From contig JACMMA010000141.1 in assembly GCA_014379275.1 (NCBI GenBank), forward strand, positions 1 through 8,676: 8,676 nucleotides of DNA, read 5' to 3'. Source of the stretch: Armatimonadota bacterium. Lineage in GTDB: Bacteria; Armatimonadota; Armatimonadia; Armatimonadales; Armatimonadaceae. The translations under genes and the position numbers were made by a program. The notes below the pieces were generated by a model, which was given only the letters and a program-made list of their open reading frames with translations, was not told the DNA's origin and did not search any database. The stretch's first letter is position 1. Every line of letters starts with the position of its first letter. This document shows, piece after piece, positions 6,472-8,676 of the stretch.

Positions 6472-8676
6472 CGGCTACCGGCTCCTCGGGCACCGCGTCG
6501 GAAACGGTCCGAAGCAGAGTGTGTAGTTCTGCACCCTTAGACGGCACGATCCGGGAAGGCCCCGACGAAGATGCCGGGGTGGGGAAAGGCATTTCACGCT
6601 CTATATCCGCCCGGTCATCTGCCGTGATCAGGTCGATGCGGCGGGTCTCATAAAACATGAACTTTTTCTCCGATTCCCCGGCGCCAAAAAGGTACCCGGT
6701 AACCTCTCCTAGGGCGTGCGTTATCAAGCAGGGAATCATGGTCGGTAATACCTGCGGGATTCGCTCTTTCAGCCCCGCCTCCGTCATCATCGGAAAAATG
6801 CGATGCAGGCGCACCAGCGGGGTTAGCGGCATGGTGAGAACATGGACCGCTTTTTTGATCGCCCCCCAACCTTCCCGCCGCACTCGCGTCGCGCCGAACA
6901 AACGCCCCCCCCAGAATCCTTGCCACAGTGCGATGTTCAGGTTGGAAAAATTGACATGCCTGAGCCGTGCGTCGCTTTGTAGATACACGCGGTGACCCTG
7001 TTCGGATAGTTTACTGTGCAGGAAACTTTCCACACTCAACAGATCGCACAACTCCGCGTCGTCGAACTGCAGAAGAAGTTCGCGGCGGAACGCCCCGTTG
7101 TGCCACGCGATATGGTCTATTTCCCGCGGCGCGCCGGGATTCGTCCACGGTCCATAGTGGAGCATCTGGCACGTCCAGCTAAGGGCAGAGCGCGGATTCG
7201 CCGGCGTGACGGATGGCCCGACGGCTCCGTTCCCTGCCCGGAGTGCCTGGATCAGGTTTTCCGCCCAGTCGGGCTCCGGGAAGGCATGATCTTCCCCCTC
7301 GACAACGTATGGGGCCCGGGCGGCATGGATCGCCCTCACTTTCACGGGAGCCAGTGCATGAATCGGCCCCACCTCCAGAATTTGCCAGGAGGCGAACGGT
7401 CGGAAATCCTCAACCACGATTCCAGCGGCCTTTCGCCCGGGAAGCACTACGATAACTTCGATCCGCGCAGCGACCGTCTGTCGTTGTAAGTACAGGATGG
7501 TGCGACGCACGGTCTCGTAGTTGTCGGGGGAAACCAGGATCACGGAAAGTTCCGGTTTGGAGGATTCGTCGGCACCCGGGGACAGTATCCGTGTCGGCAG
7601 GTCTACGTTTGCAGGTGCCGGTGGCGGGAGTGTCGCCGAAGCCAGCGATACCATGCGGGACTGTTGCCGGGCAGACTCTTCCGCGGCGGCGACAATTTCC
7701 AGGCTCCGGTATCCGTCCTCAAGGTCCGGATACGAGCCGAGTTTGGCATCGCCGCGGATCGCGGCAACGAACTGCGTCAGTGACGCCGTGAAGGAAGGCT
7801 CGTGCCCTGGCATCGCCCGCTTACGCAACCGGTAGCCTTGTCGTCCCGCGTCTCGCAAACCGCGCTGTAATCCGCTCAGGGGTGAGGATTCCTCGCGGCG
7901 GGCGGGAGTGACTTCGCTCCCGCTTACGCCGTCGTAACGATCCACGACGAGCCTGCCATTCTCGCCATAAAACTCCCAGCGGTCGTCGTCCGCCGCGCAG
8001 AGAGACACAAAGGTTTGCGCCAGTACGCCGTCTGCGAGACGCAATTGCACCGACGCACTGTCCGCGTCGCCGTGGCGCGAGCTGACTCCTGCGCTGATTT
8101 CCTCGATTTCTCTGCCACTTAGAAATCGAAGCAGATCGAAATGGTGCGACGCCAAGTCCAGGAGTGCCCCGCCGCCACTAGACCTCGTCTTTTTCCATCC
8201 CGGTGCCGTTTCTCGCATCGGTGTCGCGAATACGGAGCGGATGGCCGTCAGGCGTCCGATCCCCCCTCGCTGGAGCACCTCTCTCGCCTCGGCGAGTAGT
8301 GGATTAAAACGGTAGTTGAAACCGATCATTCCGATACAATCGGAGGCGTTGTGCCAGGATTCCAGCACTTGCTGACCTTCTTGCGGTGACGTCGCCAGCG
8401 GCTTCTCCAGATAGACATGCTTACCCGCTGCGAATGCCGCGCAAGCCGCTCGGGCGTGGAGGCCGGTGGGGAGAGCGATGATCACGGCGTCTACGCTCGC
8501 GTCACGGATCGCCTCGGAAAAATCGGCGTAGGTTGCGGCTTCGGGGAAAAGAACCGCCGCCCGTGTACGGTTTATTTCGTCCGCGTCAGCGAGCGCGACG
8601 ACCCGAACGCCCGTGAGTTTCGAAAGGATCGGCAGATGAACAGAGCGTGCGATCGCTCCGCATCCCAAAACACCTA
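6458..8676 (-). CDS. Gfo/Idh/MocA oxidoreductase fused to a GT2-like glycosyltransferase domain (5' end outside window)
   Basis: At least 738 residues are visible; the frame is open to the right edge. Just inside the edge it reads GVLGCGAIA, so probably only a few N-terminal residues are missing. Numbering is from the Leu at 8668. Residues 1-340 form a Gfo/Idh/MocA dehydrogenase: GCGAIA dinucleotide loop (2-7), Asp28 after strand 2 suggesting NAD preference, IALPTGLHA (64-72), the EKP motif (88-90) with catalytic Lys89, and D-x3-H-x2-D at 171/175/178. A Pro-rich linker (about 345-372) leads to a GT2-like domain. It has SVILVSPDNYETV (375-387), EGEDHAFPEPDW (457-468) where DxD is expected, AWHNGAFRRELLL (521-533), and Glu547 as possible base. 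A hydrophobic C-terminal part (about 605-665) includes GEVTGYLFG (654-662). The first half would oxidise or modify a sugar, the second transfer one; this is inferred from families. It heads the visible operon and overlaps the next gene by 14 bases. Its promoter is outside the window. Confidence 0.85.
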   Translation of the reverse strand, partial: GVLGCGAIARSVHLPILSKLTGVRVVALADADEINRTRAAVLFPEAATYADFSEAIRDASVDAVIIALPTGLHARAACAAFAAGKHVYLEKPLATSPQEGQQVLESWHNASDCIGMIGFNYRFNPLLAEAREVLQRGGIGRLTAIRSVFATPMRETAPGWKKTRSSGGGALLDLASHHFDLLRFLSGREIEEISAGVSSRHGDADSASVQLRLADGVLAQTFVSLCAADDDRWEFYGENGRLVVDRYDGVSGSEVTPARREESSPLSGLQRGLRDAGRQGYRLRKRAMPGHEPSFTASLTQFVAAIRGDAKLGSYPDLEDGYRSLEIVAAAEESARQQSRMVSLASATLPPPAPANVDLPTRILSPGADESSKPELSVILVSPDNYETVRRTILYLQRQTVAARIEVIVVLPGRKAAGIVVEDFRPFASWQILEVGPIHALAPVKVRAIHAARAPYVVEGEDHAFPEPDWAENLIQALRAGNGAVGPSVTPANPRSALSWTCQMLHYGPWTNPGAPREIDHIAWHNGAFRRELLLQFDDAELCDLLSVESFLHSKLSEQGHRVYLQSDARLRHVNFSNLNIALWQGFWGGRLFGATRVRREGWGAIKKAVHVLTMPLTPLVRLHRIFPMMTEAGLKERIPQVLPTMIPCLITHALGEVTGYLFGAGESEKKFMFYETRRIDLITADDRADIEREMPFPTPASSSGPSRIVPSKGAELHTLLRTVSDAVPEEPVAVGRR
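6482..6487 (-). promoter_or_regulatory. Strong ribosome binding site before a TTG start
   Basis: GAGGAG on the minus strand ends 10 bases before the TTG at 6471-6469. It lies inside the last codons of the upstream fusion gene. Being close to the full anti-Shine-Dalgarno complement, it supports initiation at TTG, which a stop two codons upstream makes the earliest possible start. Confidence 0.65.

Noticed and set aside
7016..7489. Plus-strand frames of up to 157 codons within the fusion gene
   Set aside because: They are antisense to continuous, motif-bearing coding sequence of the GT2-like domain and carry no recognisable domain or ribosome site.

Overview
This is bacterial DNA. Genes carry recognisable Shine-Dalgarno sequences, four genes form a tight overlapping operon, and there is a lipoprotein signal and a Sec signal peptide. 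The coding part is moderately GC-rich with G/C-rich third codon positions. The phylum cannot be read from the window. The gene content (glycosyltransferases, a sugar-dehydrogenase-type domain, a purple-acid-phosphatase-like lipoprotein) fits a free-living bacterium with an elaborate surface glycan; a diderm is likely but not proven.

Layout. Bases 1-66 hold only the signal-peptide start of an exported protein on the minus strand. Bases 67-792 are a long gap of lower GC with no credible gene but several inverted repeats. Bases 793-1149 (minus) hold a 118-residue orphan protein. It diverges from a purple-acid-phosphatase-like lipoprotein at 1234-2754 (plus). The 84-bp divergent spacer carries a good sigma70-like promoter for the minus gene, and its -35 box touches the start codon of the plus gene. 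An 11-bp direct repeat lies across that same start codon. From 2796 to the right edge everything reads on the minus strand as one operon.

The operon, in transcription order from the right edge, has four genes. The first is a fusion of a Gfo/Idh/MocA oxidoreductase with a glycosyltransferase-2-like domain (6458-8676, missing only its first few codons). The second is a GT2 glycosyltransferase with an obligatory TTG-type start (5470-6471). The third is a GT2 with C-terminal membrane segments (4400-5473; its start is well inside the longest open frame). The fourth is a polytopic GT-C/family-39-like membrane protein (2796-4403). Successive genes overlap by 14, 4 and 4 bases, so they are probably translationally coupled and made in fixed proportion.

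How they may work together (inference). The fused dehydrogenase half could oxidise or epimerise a sugar, sugar nucleotide or glycan-bound sugar that its own transferase half or the following GT2 enzymes use. The membrane GT2 and GT-C proteins would act at the inner membrane, the GT-C enzyme taking a polyprenyl-phosphate sugar on the outer face. The product would be a cell-surface polysaccharide or glycolipid. The fusion at the head of this compact module is the most unusual thing in the window. The individual families are known; the combination and its product are not identifiable from sequence alone.
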